Positions 1 to 5,903 of a DNA stretch of 64,000 nucleotides are shown here, piece by piece. The stretch is from Mycolicibacterium rhodesiae JS60. GTDB lineage: Bacteria > Actinomycetota > Actinomycetes > Mycobacteriales > Mycobacteriaceae. The notes under the pieces were generated by a model. It ran no database searches. It was not told the DNA's origin and was given only the letters and a program-made list of their open reading frames with translations. Every line of letters begins with the position of its first letter. Within the stretch, counting starts at the first letter, position 1. A program made the translations under genes and the position numbers. Where the stretch lies: NCBI GenBank assembly GCA_000230935.2, contig AGIQ01000007.1, positions 1-64,000 of the forward strand. Direction: 5' to 3'.

Positions 1-37
1 GGGGGGGAGCACGCAGGTAGCGGCTGCGCGCTCAGAA

Positions 38-50
38 CCCCCTCCGGGGG
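38..50. other. short GC hairpin downstream of the terminase gene
   Basis: CCCCC-TCC-GGGGG forms a 5-bp stem just past the stop codon of the small terminase gene, in the gap before the next left-arm gene, which is off the window. No T-run follows on the minus strand, so it may be an RNA processing or pausing structure rather than a terminator. Confidence 0.3.
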
Positions 51-58
51 ACGGGTAT

Positions 59-499
59 CTATCCGCCCGTGCTCTCCAGGCGCTGCCTGAGCACGTCGGT
101 GATGTCGAGCACCTTGCTGTCGGCCGGCCCAAGGGGCTTGCGGTCTACTTCGACGCGGGCACGGCGTCGGTCGCCCTCGGTCATCAACAGCGATGACCAC
201 ATCTGGTTGAGAGTGGTCAGCATCATCGCCGCTCCCCGCTTATTGGGGAATTTGAACAGCTCGTCGGCGAATATCAGGGATGCTCGAGCCACACTCCAGT
301 CGGATGGCTCGTAAAATTTGGCTTGCGCCGAATCCTTCAGCGAGTTGTAAAGGTCAGTCGTGAGTGGGTGCGGATCTTCTATTCCGAGTTCGGGGACTTC
401 CACTCGACCAAAAACGACAATTGTCTCTGTCGGGGTGTCGGGCTTATTCCTACGGACTCGCTCTTCGTCGCGCTTTCCGACTGGGCCACGTTCGCCCAT
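59..499 (-). CDS. phage terminase small subunit
   Basis: This 146-residue protein should recognise cos-proximal phage DNA and deliver it to the large terminase subunit for packaging. The N-terminus GERGPVGKRDEERVRRNK is the recurrent basic start of small terminases in Cluster A mycobacteriophages, and the rest is mostly helical. A strong Shine-Dalgarno sequence (AGGAGGTGA) sits 5 bases before the ATG. It follows the HNH gene on the minus strand with a 36-bp gap, the usual first pair of the left arm. The large terminase would be expected to the left, outside the window. Family assignment is by sequence resemblance only. Confidence 0.8.
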   Translation of the reverse strand: MGERGPVGKRDEERVRRNKPDTPTETIVVFGRVEVPELGIEDPHPLTTDLYNSLKDSAQAKFYEPSDWSVARASLIFADELFKFPNKRGAAMMLTTLNQMWSSLLMTEGDRRRARVEVDRKPLGPADSKVLDITDVLRQRLESTGG

Positions 500-535
500 T
501 GGTCACCTCCTGGGTGGAAAAGGGCACCTGTCCCT

Positions 536-832
536 TTATCGACGCCCAGGGTGGCGTTCTGCCGGTCTCTTTCTCTGGGCTTTAAGTTGCCGGCGGCGCT
601 CTACGCCCTCGGCGGATGATTTCTTGCCGTGGCAGACCCAGCAGACGGAGCGTAAATTCGACCTGGAATGGTCATTGCCCCGTTTTATGTGGTCTACCTC
701 GTTCGCGGCGCGGACACAGCCCCGCCCGTTGATCTGGCAGAGCCATTTATCGCGGGCGAGCACCGGAAGCCGGTACTTCAACTCCCAATCGGGAGGCAGT
801 TCGTGCCGGCGCTGGGAGCTGTCCCAGCTCAT
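536..832 (-). CDS. HNH endonuclease next to terminase
   Basis: The 98-residue protein has an HNH nuclease core: two CxxC-type zinc ligand pairs (CQINGRGC near residues 32-39 and CWVC near 69-72) around the VDHI motif (about 46-49). HNH proteins beside terminase genes are known in HK97-type and other long-tailed phages to assist cleavage at cos. Position and orientation, first gene after cos on the left arm, fit that role. No convincing Shine-Dalgarno precedes the ATG, so the true start could differ slightly or translation may use the structured leader upstream. Confidence 0.8.
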   Translation of the reverse strand: MSWDSSQRRHELPPDWELKYRLPVLARDKWLCQINGRGCVRAANEVDHIKRGNDHSRSNLRSVCWVCHGKKSSAEGVERRRQLKAQRKRPAERHPGRR

Positions 833-878
833 CGCGCGCAGATGCGGGGAAATTTCACTCGATTGCCCCTAATTAAGA

Positions 879-1015
879 GCCGCGCTTCTCGCGCGGCGAT
901 AGATCCGGCGGTTGCCGGATCAGTAATACCGGCCCCCAAGGCCGGTTATAATTCAGAGCGCCTTGTTGGCGCTCTTTATAGAGCCGAAGGCTCTTGATTC
1001 GGGGCTCTTAGCCCC
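879..1015. other. tandem array of six perfect stem-loops
   Basis: Six perfect inverted repeats with different sequences follow one another: 879-897 (7-bp stem), 902-921 (8 bp), 928-946 (7 bp), 955-975 (8 bp), 980-994 (6 bp, GAA loop) and 1001-1015 (6 bp). Loops are 3-5 nt and AT-rich linkers 4-8 nt, giving starts every 21-27 bp. The stems share structure but not primary sequence, which suggests selection on RNA or cruciform structure. The array lies in the leader between a minus-strand promoter candidate and the HNH/terminase genes. No U-tract follows the individual hairpins, so simple terminators are unlikely. Confidence 0.85.
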
Positions 1016-1043
1016 TCATAATATATATACGAGCCCTTGTCAA
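1015..1043 (-). promoter_or_regulatory. candidate left-arm promoter
   Basis: On the minus strand a perfect TTGACA (1043-1038) is followed after 17 bases by TATGAG (1020-1015), with a TATATATAT stretch in the spacer. This AT-rich patch stands out in GC-rich DNA. Transcription would begin near 1008 and run through the hairpin array into the HNH and terminase genes. The site does not match the repressor-binding consensus, so it may not be under direct repressor control. Confidence 0.6.
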
Positions 1044-1058
1044 CCAACAAGCCTGTAA

Positions 1059-1074
1059 TGTGACCAGCGTCACT
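1059..1074. promoter_or_regulatory. CRP-like palindrome
   Basis: TGTGA-CCAGCG-TCACT matches the core GTGA-N6-TCAC of the mycobacterial cAMP receptor protein site and keeps the G before TCAC. Its centre is about 58 bases upstream of the predicted start of the left-arm promoter, close to the spacing of a class I CRP activator. A second site with the same core lies before the repressor gene. Confidence 0.45.
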
Positions 1075-1092
1075 AAATTAGATAGAGGCTCT

Positions 1093-1111
1093 GAGCGGCG
1101 TTTTGCCGCTC
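1093..1111. other. additional stem-loop near cos
   Basis: GAGCGGC-GTTTT-GCCGCTC is a perfect 7-bp stem with a 5-nt loop, lying upstream of the left-arm promoter and outside the six-hairpin array. Its role is unknown. Confidence 0.5.
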
Positions 1112-1241
1112 CCTGGGTAGGGAGACCAGGGGAGACCCCCGAAATTCGGTCCTCGTGGCTCTCCGGGCCTGCGTAGCGCCTTCCAGCGCGAAGCCGAGCC
1201 TCAGAATCACTCGAAAACCCGTACAGGATAGGTCAGCCGCA

Positions 1242-1251
1242 TAACCGACCG
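1242..1251. other. probable joined cos site
   Basis: TAACCGACCG is, as I recall, the reverse complement of the 10-base cohesive end reported for Cluster A phages (CGGTCGGTTA). It overlaps the perfect palindrome CGACCGGTCG at 1246-1255. It separates the left-arm start (minus-strand terminase genes) from the right-arm end (plus-strand genes), as expected where the ends were ligated before integration. The cohesive-end sequence is from memory. Confidence 0.65.
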
Positions 1252-1320
1252 GTCGAGGACCCGGGGGAGGGGCTAACACCCCTGGGTACCCCTAGCAGCG
1301 ACGACGCTACACACAGCTAA

Positions 1321-1530
1321 CCCTAGCCTGCCTGCCTGTCCTAGGCCAAGCCTGCCTAGCTAACTCCTACCCACGCCCTGTACCAGTCCCCACCTGCGGT
1401 GCAGCTCGAGCCGGCCTGCCCTGCTAGCTAACTCAGCCTGCCTACCCACACCCTGCCTGCCCTACCTGTACCCATGCCACCTGGGCACCCTGCACACGAG
1501 ACGGCCAGCACCCCTGCTAGCTGCATGTCC
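1321..1530 (+). repeat. CCTG/GCTAGCTAACTC degenerate direct repeats at the right end
   Basis: This non-coding stretch is built from CCTGCCTG-type tetranucleotide runs and two longer related units around 1351-1385 and 1424-1475. Each unit carries TAGCTAACTC followed by TACCCACRCCCTG. The plus strand is strongly pyrimidine-rich. It lies between cos and the first early promoter and may serve packaging or replication. No gene is supported here. Confidence 0.55.
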
Positions 1531-1591
1531 TGGTGACCGGGCATCCGCACCTCAAGAGAAATGCACTCTGACCGGGCAATTGCAATTCGGA

Positions 1592-1621
1592 CTTGACAGC
1601 CAAACGGCTGGGTGGTAAGTT
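1592..1621 (+). promoter_or_regulatory. early promoter 1 with overlapping repressor operator
   Basis: The operator CTTGACAGCCAAA (1592-1604) contains the -35 box TTGACA (1593-1598). TAAGTT (1616-1621) follows after exactly 17 bases. Repressor binding would occlude the -35 element. It is the most upstream of three such promoters. Confidence 0.65.
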
Positions 1622-1790
1622 CGTAATCGTTCGAGGCGCAAGTCGCCGGTACCGGTGGAAATCCGGTGGTACAGCCCGAGAGGGCCGGGGCCAGGAATTG
1701 CACAGGTGGAATCGTCACCCATCACTAGCGGCCAGGTGAGCGTTAGGGTGAGCAGGTGAATAGCGGTGTCCACGCAGTTCCGACCTATGA

Positions 1791-1821
1791 CTTGACAGCC
1801 AAATCTGGCGTATGCTAGGTT
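1791..1821 (+). promoter_or_regulatory. early promoter 2 with overlapping repressor operator
   Basis: Operator CTTGACAGCCAAA (1791-1803) contains TTGACA (1792-1797). TAGGTT (1816-1821) follows after 18 bases. The layout matches the early lytic promoter Pleft of L5/Bxb1, which is repressed by the immunity repressor. Confidence 0.7.
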
Positions 1822-1918
1822 AGATTTGTTCGATCAAGCGGTCACGGGTACTACTCCGGCGATGCCGGTAGGTCCAGTCGAGAATGCGAACTAGGGTCGC
1901 ATTCAAAACCACCACCCA

Positions 1919-1948
1919 CTTGACAGCCAAACGGACATAGGCTAAAGT
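1919..1948 (+). promoter_or_regulatory. early promoter 3 with overlapping repressor operator
   Basis: Operator CTTGACAGCCAAA (1919-1931) contains TTGACA (1920-1925), and TAAAGT (1943-1948) follows after 17 bases. All three promoter operators end in CCAAA, whereas the downstream intragenic sites end in YAAC. Confidence 0.7.
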
Positions 1949-2270
1949 TTGAATAATTCGACAGCACGGCCCCGATCTTCGGATCGGATGTCGCAGCCAC
2001 TAGCAATGGTGTGTGCTGGAACCCGATGGTTATGGGGTTTGCGAATAGTAATGAGGACCAGGACGATCCTGGCCGATAACCTCGGGGCGCGAATTGCGTC
2101 CGACAAAGAGCACATACCGAGCGTGACCGAGAGAGGGCTTTCGGTTAGGTATGGAGCAATACATAGCTAGGAGCAGGGCGGGGTGAAACTCGATCCCCCA
2201 CTACAATCCTGACTAGCAGCAATACCAAGACTTCCTAAGGCATGATTCGTAGTTGACGTGCCCTAGGGGC
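1949..2270 (+). other. untranslated leader of the early transcript
   Basis: This stretch between promoter 3 and the structured tRNA-like element has no convincing gene. An open frame from a TTG at 1949 begins within one base of the -10 box and has no ribosome-binding site, so it is unlikely to be translated. Confidence 0.5.
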
Positions 2271-2395
2271 GGGTAGGCATGGCGAGATGGAACGATCTCG
2301 TGCCACTGTCTGGCGCACCGTGAGTGCTGAGGCTTGATCTTCAGATAAGCGGTGGCGGCATCATGACACCAGGTTCGATTCCTGGCTATCCACTC
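2271..2395 (+). ncRNA. structured RNA with a tRNA-like T-arm
   Basis: CCAGG-TTCGATT-CCTGG (2369-2385) is a perfect consensus T-arm. Two closing stems are possible: GGGTAG (2271-2276) with CTATCC (2386-2391), or GAGTG (2322-2326) with CACTC (2391-2395). Inside are a hairpin around 2277-2303 (CGAGAT-GGAACG-ATCTCG core) and a D-arm-like GCTT/AAGC stem near 2332-2350. I cannot fold a regular anticodon arm, so this is either a decayed tRNA or a different RNA with a tRNA-like 3' end. It lies in the early leader just before the first gene. Confidence 0.4.
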
Positions 2396-2403
2396 AATCC
2401 CAA

Positions 2404-2416
2404 CTTGACAGCCAAC
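2404..2416 (+). promoter_or_regulatory. repressor site (stoperator)
   Basis: CTTGACAGCCAAC lies immediately before the first right-arm gene. Its TTG is in frame with that gene's ATG at 2432. Confidence 0.75.
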
Positions 2417-2431
2417 CGATCGGAGATAGAC

Positions 2432-2788
2432 ATGAAACCTTTGATCGACCCAAACTCAACGATCCCCATGTCCCGTGAGTCGCGGGTCCGGGAGCGCAAG
2501 AGCGTGCGGAGTCCGTTCGTGGCCCCGGAGCTTTCACCGGTGTCGACTATCGACGCTGAGCGTGAGAAGCGTAGCAAGGGTTGGACCGACCCGACGGCTG
2601 TGGTCGTTGTGCTCGACAACAAGACTTCTCACCTCCCCAAGGGTGCGGTCGAACGCGCTCTCGGAGAGATGAAGGTCGGAGTTGTGTACCGCAAGGCTCC
2701 GATCAGTAAGGCACGGCCCGTGTCCACCACGGGACCCAGCGCAAGCTACCGGGCTAAGCAGGCTCGGGCCGCTCGTCGCGGCCGATAG
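2432..2788 (+). CDS. conserved phage protein, first early gene
   Basis: The protein is 118 residues, hydrophilic, with a basic C-terminal tail (SYRAKQARAARRGR). I do not recognise a domain. The ATG at 2432 is preceded by GGAG at good distance. An in-frame TTG at 2405, inside the repressor site, would add nine residues. As the first gene behind the early promoters it should be among the earliest made after infection or induction. Early proteins of this kind often act on host functions, but nothing here shows that directly. Confidence 0.7.
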   Translation: MKPLIDPNSTIPMSRESRVRERKSVRSPFVAPELSPVSTIDAEREKRSKGWTDPTAVVVVLDNKTSHLPKGAVERALGEMKVGVVYRKAPISKARPVSTTGPSASYRAKQARAARRGR

Positions 2789-2815
2789 GGCACAGCGTCT
2801 TTCGCCGCGAGTCAA

Positions 2816-2828
2816 CTTGACAGCTAAC
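2816..2828 (+). promoter_or_regulatory. repressor site (stoperator)
   Basis: CTTGACAGCTAAC occupies the gap before the 25-residue gene at 2841. The TTG is in frame with that ATG. Confidence 0.75.
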
Positions 2829-2840
2829 GAAGGGGTAGAC

Positions 2841-2918
2841 ATGAATCCGCAGCACTGGGCTTACATCGACGGACGGCTCTACGTCCGCCGTGGAACCAAC
2901 ATCGTTCGGGTGAAGTGA
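2841..2918 (+). CDS. 25-residue phage peptide
   Basis: The frame encodes MNPQHWAYIDGRLYVRRGTN followed by five residues. A purine-rich AAGGGG lies 5-10 bases upstream of the ATG. Its stop overlaps the next start (TGATG), so the two are translationally coupled. No function can be inferred. Confidence 0.55.
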   Translation: MNPQHWAYIDGRLYVRRGTNIVRVK

Positions 2919-3166
2919 TGAGGCACGTTCTCAGCTTCAACACCCCGGACGCGCTAGGCATCGGGGAGTGGCAGCACCAAGTCATGGAGCTGGATACCGA
3001 GGGGCGCATACAGCTCTGGTACCTACAGCCTGGCCGGCCGAATTGGGAACTGGGCCACGGCAAGGCCATCCCCGAAGGCAAGACCGCCGAAGGTGCCGCC
3101 GCGATCATGCGGCTCTACCTGCAGAACGAGATATCCCAGGACGAGTACGACGCCCTGTTGCCCTGA
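2918..3166 (+). CDS. small conserved phage protein
   Basis: An 82-residue protein with alternating hydrophobic strands (QHQVMELDTEGRIQLWYLQ) and a helical C-terminal half ending in DEYDALLP. It starts at the ATG that overlaps the previous stop. No domain recognised. Confidence 0.65.
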   Translation: MRHVLSFNTPDALGIGEWQHQVMELDTEGRIQLWYLQPGRPNWELGHGKAIPEGKTAEGAAAIMRLYLQNEISQDEYDALLP

Positions 3167-3167
3167 G

Positions 3168-3180
3168 CTTGACAGCCAAC
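3168..3180 (+). promoter_or_regulatory. repressor site (stoperator)
   Basis: CTTGACAGCCAAC begins two bases after the stop codon of the preceding gene, and its TTG (3169) is in frame with the ATG at 3202. Confidence 0.75.
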
Positions 3181-3201
3181 CACAACCAGAAGGAATCGAA
3201 C

Positions 3202-3456
3202 ATGACCGCCATCTTGACCAAGACCCAGATCCGACCGTTGTCCACGATCGCGGCTGAGATCCGCGAGACATGGCCCAAGGTCTACTTCGGAGCGGTGCCC
3301 TACCTCGACGCGATGAGGTCGCTGCACCTGATCACCGATCGGTACTACGAAGACTCCGCCGACTCGATCGTGCGGTACTTCCTGGCCAACGCTGGAACCT
3401 GGCGAGGGGAGGATGCTCGCCGGATCAAGGCTGAGCTGAAAGCCATGCTGGCCTGA
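3202..3456 (+). CDS. small conserved phage protein
   Basis: 84 residues, predicted mostly helical, with the pattern STIAAEIRETWPKVYFGAVP then a C-terminal helix. AAGGA lies 9 bases before the ATG. The length and the run of helices resemble small Cluster A right-arm proteins of unknown function. Confidence 0.65.
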   Translation: MTAILTKTQIRPLSTIAAEIRETWPKVYFGAVPYLDAMRSLHLITDRYYEDSADSIVRYFLANAGTWRGEDARRIKAELKAMLA

Positions 3457-3507
3457 TCTCAGACTTCCCCGTGCCGTGTCTCGGGGAAGGGAGAGGAGAT
3501 TAGAGCG

Positions 3508-3591
3508 ATGTCAGCCTTCGAGGTTATCGCCCTAATTCTCGCTCTGCCAGGTGCTATATGGGCAGCCGTTCAGCTGCTTAAGCGTAGGTAG
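3508..3591 (+). CDS. 27-residue membrane peptide
   Basis: MSAFEVIALILALPGAIWAA continues to VQLLKRR, a single hydrophobic segment with a basic cytoplasmic tail. GGAGAGGAG precedes the ATG by 10-18 bases. Single-pass peptides of this size are common phage host-modifying proteins, but the role is unknown. Confidence 0.5.
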   Translation: MSAFEVIALILALPGAIWAAVQLLKRR

Positions 3592-3665
3592 AGGCGAGAG
3601 CCAGTCGTGGTTGTTACCGCAACTGCGGCTGGTCTCCGCTCCCGATTCTAGCAAGGCATCACCCT

Positions 3666-3753
3666 GCCCACCACGGTGGCCTGTTCCAGTGAAGAGCTGG
3701 TTAACGGAGCTTTCGGCTCCGACGGGTGGTCGCGTTCGATTCGCGCCGTGGGC
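3666..3753 (+). ncRNA. second tRNA-like structured element
   Basis: Six of seven pairs form between GCCCACC (3666-3672) and CGTGGGC (3747-3753). CGCG-TTCGATT-CGCG (3731-3745) is a T-arm-like hairpin. CGGAG-CTTTCGG-CTCCG (3705-3721) has a 5-bp stem and 7-nt loop with T at position 33 and TTC in the anticodon place. A regular D-arm does not fit the spacing, so it may be a decayed tRNA-Glu-like gene or a different structured RNA. The gap 3592-3769 has no supported gene. Confidence 0.35.
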
Positions 3754-3769
3754 GCTTTGTGTCATTCAA

Positions 3770-3782
3770 CTTGACAGCTAAC
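3770..3782 (+). promoter_or_regulatory. repressor site (stoperator)
   Basis: CTTGACAGCTAAC lies 13 bases before the GTG start of the 51-residue gene. Here the TTG is not in frame with that gene. Confidence 0.75.
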
Positions 3783-3795
3783 GAGAGGTACGGTT

Positions 3796-3951
3796 GTGGA
3801 CCCTAACGAAGCCCTGAGGATCCTGCGGGAGGCGCTAGACGGAGATCCCGACGAGAACTTCTACTCGTATGACTTTGCGGTAGAAGCGTTCGCTTCGTTG
3901 GACACCTGGATCTCAGGTGGGGGATTCCTGCCGAAGGACTGGCAGAAGTGA
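3796..3951 (+). CDS. 51-residue phage protein upstream of the gp88-domain gene
   Basis: Starts VDPNEALRILREALDGDPDE and ends ISGGGFLPKDWQK. GAGAGG lies 8 bases before the GTG. The stop overlaps the GTG start of the gp88-domain gene (GTGA), so the pair is coupled. Small acidic proteins of this type recur before gp88 in Cluster A phages, as far as I recall. No activity known. Confidence 0.6.
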   Translation: MDPNEALRILREALDGDPDENFYSYDFAVEAFASLDTWISGGGFLPKDWQK

Positions 3952-4658
3952 CCACGCTGACCAGGTCGAAAGACACCAAGGTCGCGAACATCGTCAAGGC
4001 TCGACCATCCGGCGTTGTGCCGTTGATAGGCAACGCTTTCGGCCTGCCCAGCGGAGCACAGTTCTCCTGCCCCGACGCCACGGCGTTCTGCTCCAAGGTC
4101 TGCTACGCCGGAAAGATCGAGAGGCTTAGGCCTGCGGTCTCCGCTCTGCTCCTGCGGAACTGGGAAGCGACCAAGGACGCGAGTCTCGAAGAGATGACCA
4201 TCATGCTCGGCGAGATGATCACCGAGTTCATCAAGGAATGCGATAAGCGCAACGCGCCCAAGATGTTCCGCATTCACTGGGACGGAGACTTCTTCTCTGG
4301 CACCTACGTCGCCGCCTGGGCCAGAGTCATCAGGGACAACCCCGATGTCCAGTTCTGGGCCTACACAAGGGTTGCTACCGCTGCGACTTACCTGCACTCA
4401 CAGAGGTTCGACAACCTCGGCCTGTACTTCTCGGCTGATGAGGACAACCTGAGCGTTGCCAAGCACCTGGAGGCCAAGGGCAGCCTGATCGCCCACGTAG
4501 CCAACACGTTTGAAGAAGGCAAGACCGAGTTCGCCAGCGCGGCGCGCTGCCCGAACAACAACGGTGCGCTGCCGACGATCAGCGCAGAAGGCTCCGCGTG
4601 TGCTCGCTGCGGACTCTGCATCAACGGACGCAAGAGCGTTCTGTTCAAGAAGCACTGA
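3948..4658 (+). CDS. gp88-domain protein
   Basis: This 236-residue protein matches the 'gene product 88' family named after L5 gp88. An N-terminal cysteine cluster (CPDATAFCSKVCYAGK, about residues 42-57), a central HWDGDFFSG motif and a C-terminal CARCGLC cluster are all present. The two Cys clusters suggest bound metal or an iron-sulfur centre, and the CxxxC-type motif recalls radical-SAM-like folds, but that is inference. No enzymatic role is established. It uses a GTG start coupled to the preceding gene. Confidence 0.8.
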   Translation: MTTLTRSKDTKVANIVKARPSGVVPLIGNAFGLPSGAQFSCPDATAFCSKVCYAGKIERLRPAVSALLLRNWEATKDASLEEMTIMLGEMITEFIKECDKRNAPKMFRIHWDGDFFSGTYVAAWARVIRDNPDVQFWAYTRVATAATYLHSQRFDNLGLYFSADEDNLSVAKHLEAKGSLIAHVANTFEEGKTEFASAARCPNNNGALPTISAEGSACARCGLCINGRKSVLFKKH

Positions 4659-4669
4659 GGAGGCAAGTC

Positions 4670-4879
4670 GTGACGAGATACAAGACGTGGCAGGAGATCC
4701 CGGTTGGTGTCGCGGTTGAAGACATCGACGGAGACCTGTGGCGCAAGACCGACCACGACGGAGGATTCGAGTGGTGGCCCCAGCAGTTTCAAACTTCGAA
4801 TCAGGGCTGGCGCGGTCCCAAGAATCAGAGCTTCCGTCCGAGTGACATGGACGCTCCATTCACGATGGTTGTGAAGTGA
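4670..4879 (+). CDS. small aromatic-rich phage protein
   Basis: 69 residues starting at GTG with GAGGAGG 7-13 bases upstream. It is rich in Trp and Gly with charged residues (DLWRKTDHDGGFEWWPQ), a compact beta-type composition. It overlaps the next start (TGATGG). Function unknown. Confidence 0.6.
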   Translation: MTRYKTWQEIPVGVAVEDIDGDLWRKTDHDGGFEWWPQQFQTSNQGWRGPKNQSFRPSDMDAPFTMVVK

Positions 4880-5094
4880 TGGGCGTCGTGTGGATGGTGG
4901 CTAGGTATCGACCTGGCTACGGGCTCAGTGCCACAGCTCATCTCACGAAGAAGGCTGCCATCGGCTACCTGAGGTACCTATACCCGGACATCCCAAGCTA
5001 TCTCGCCGACAGCGACGTGCTCGGGTGGATCGGCGCGAACCATCCCAACGACGCGGTCATGGTCGATTACGACGACCCGAGACAGGAGCCGTGA
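4879..5094 (+). CDS. small phage protein
   Basis: 71 residues (MGVVWMVARYRPGYGLS and on), with a short helix and an acidic tail DDPRQEP. ATG overlaps the previous stop. No domain recognised. Confidence 0.6.
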   Translation: MGVVWMVARYRPGYGLSATAHLTKKAAIGYLRYLYPDIPSYLADSDVLGWIGANHPNDAVMVDYDDPRQEP

Positions 5095-5095
5095 C

Positions 5096-5261
5096 ATGAG
5101 TTTCGAGAGATGGATGAGGTTCGTAGACGGGATCCTGTTCCCTGCGAACGGGTCTCACTTCCGAAGACATCCCTGACCGGCTGTACCGAGACGCCTACGA
5201 CCAAGGCGTGAGCCTGGACGAGATGGTCGACGAGATCGTCAGTGAATGCGTGGCCGCGTGA
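5096..5261 (+). pseudogene. frameshifted small gene
   Basis: The ATG frame reads MSFERWMRFVDGILFPANGS and stops at 5174-5176. The +1 frame continues as LTSEDIPDRLYRDAYDQGVS and on to a stop at 5261 that overlaps the next GTG. Removing one G from the GGG at 5150-5152 would join them into one protein of about 54 residues. The second half has no start codon of its own. This looks like a one-base insertion in the prophage, or a sequencing error. Confidence 0.6.
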
Positions 5262-5425
5262 AAACCGGAGACAAGGTTTACGACCGCGAAGGCGTCAGGC
5301 AGTTCGGGCAGCAGCTCGCTGCCAACGGAGTGATCACCAAGGTTCGGAACGGATTGTTCCGAGTCTTGTGGGACTCGCTAGACCAAACCTGGTGTGAGGC
5401 AGAAGACCTCATGCCCGCAGCGTGA
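5258..5425 (+). CDS. 55-residue phage protein
   Basis: Starts VKTGDKVYDREGVRQFGQQL and ends EAEDLMPAA. The pattern, with a beta-strand core (GVITKVRNGLFRVLW), resembles small KOW/SH3-like phage proteins. The GTG overlaps the previous stop. Function unknown. Confidence 0.55.
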   Translation: MKTGDKVYDREGVRQFGQQLAANGVITKVRNGLFRVLWDSLDQTWCEAEDLMPAA

Positions 5426-5436
5426 GAGGTATCGAA

Positions 5437-5712
5437 ATGCCATACAGCGGAAGAGTTGTCATGTCCGAGGTCGCGGCCAGCAACAACTGGTCTGAGATGA
5501 CCGCCATCGAAGGGGAGACTCTCGACCACGTCATCTACGAACGCGATGGGGTTCGGGTCCACATCACCTGGGAGAAGAGGGATGAGTGCCCTTACGCGCT
5601 GCTCATCGCTCGGACGGTAGGCAAGAACCCTCCCGAGTACATCAACGGCCCCGGCAGCTTGATCGAGGCTCGAGGTTGGATCGAGGCTCCGCGTGAGGTA
5701 GTCGAGGCGTGA
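5437..5712 (+). CDS. conserved phage protein
   Basis: 91 residues starting at the ATG with GAGG 8 bases upstream (a GTG 15 bases earlier is also in frame). Beta-rich sequence with a helix near the C-terminus. The stop overlaps the next GTG. No domain recognised. Confidence 0.6.
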   Translation: MPYSGRVVMSEVAASNNWSEMTAIEGETLDHVIYERDGVRVHITWEKRDECPYALLIARTVGKNPPEYINGPGSLIEARGWIEAPREVVEA

Positions 5713-5903
5713 CCGTCACATCTCAGATCAACAGAGCCAAGGATCAACTCGACACGGCAGGCGGTGAGCTTCAGCGAGCCCAGCTCCTTGTCAACCAGAT
5801 CCTCGGAGACAGTGACCAGGTCAGCGCCTGTGACTATGACCAACTCATGCACTCGCTGGTTGTCGCCGCACGTGAGGTGCGAGAGGTCCGGTCATCGCTG
5901 TGA
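5709..5903 (+). CDS. small helical phage protein
   Basis: 64 residues, almost entirely helical with heptad-like spacing (INRAKDQLDTAGGELQRAQ), suggesting a short coiled coil. GTG start coupled to the previous gene by GTGA. Confidence 0.6.
   Translation: MTVTSQINRAKDQLDTAGGELQRAQLLVNQILGDSDQVSACDYDQLMHSLVVAAREVREVRSSL

Noticed and set aside
1030..1050. Repressor site at TTGACA on the minus strand (1043-1038)
   Set aside because: Only TTGACA is shared. The flanking bases (GG before, AGGGC after) do not match CTTGACAGCYAAC.
1949..2170. 73-codon open frame after early promoter 3
   Set aside because: It starts with TTG one base after the -10 box, so the start codon would precede the transcript, and it has no ribosome-binding site.
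2271..2395. Standard tRNA gene
   Set aside because: The T-arm is perfect, but neither the anticodon arm nor a consistent 7-bp acceptor stem can be formed, so I list it only as a tRNA-like RNA.
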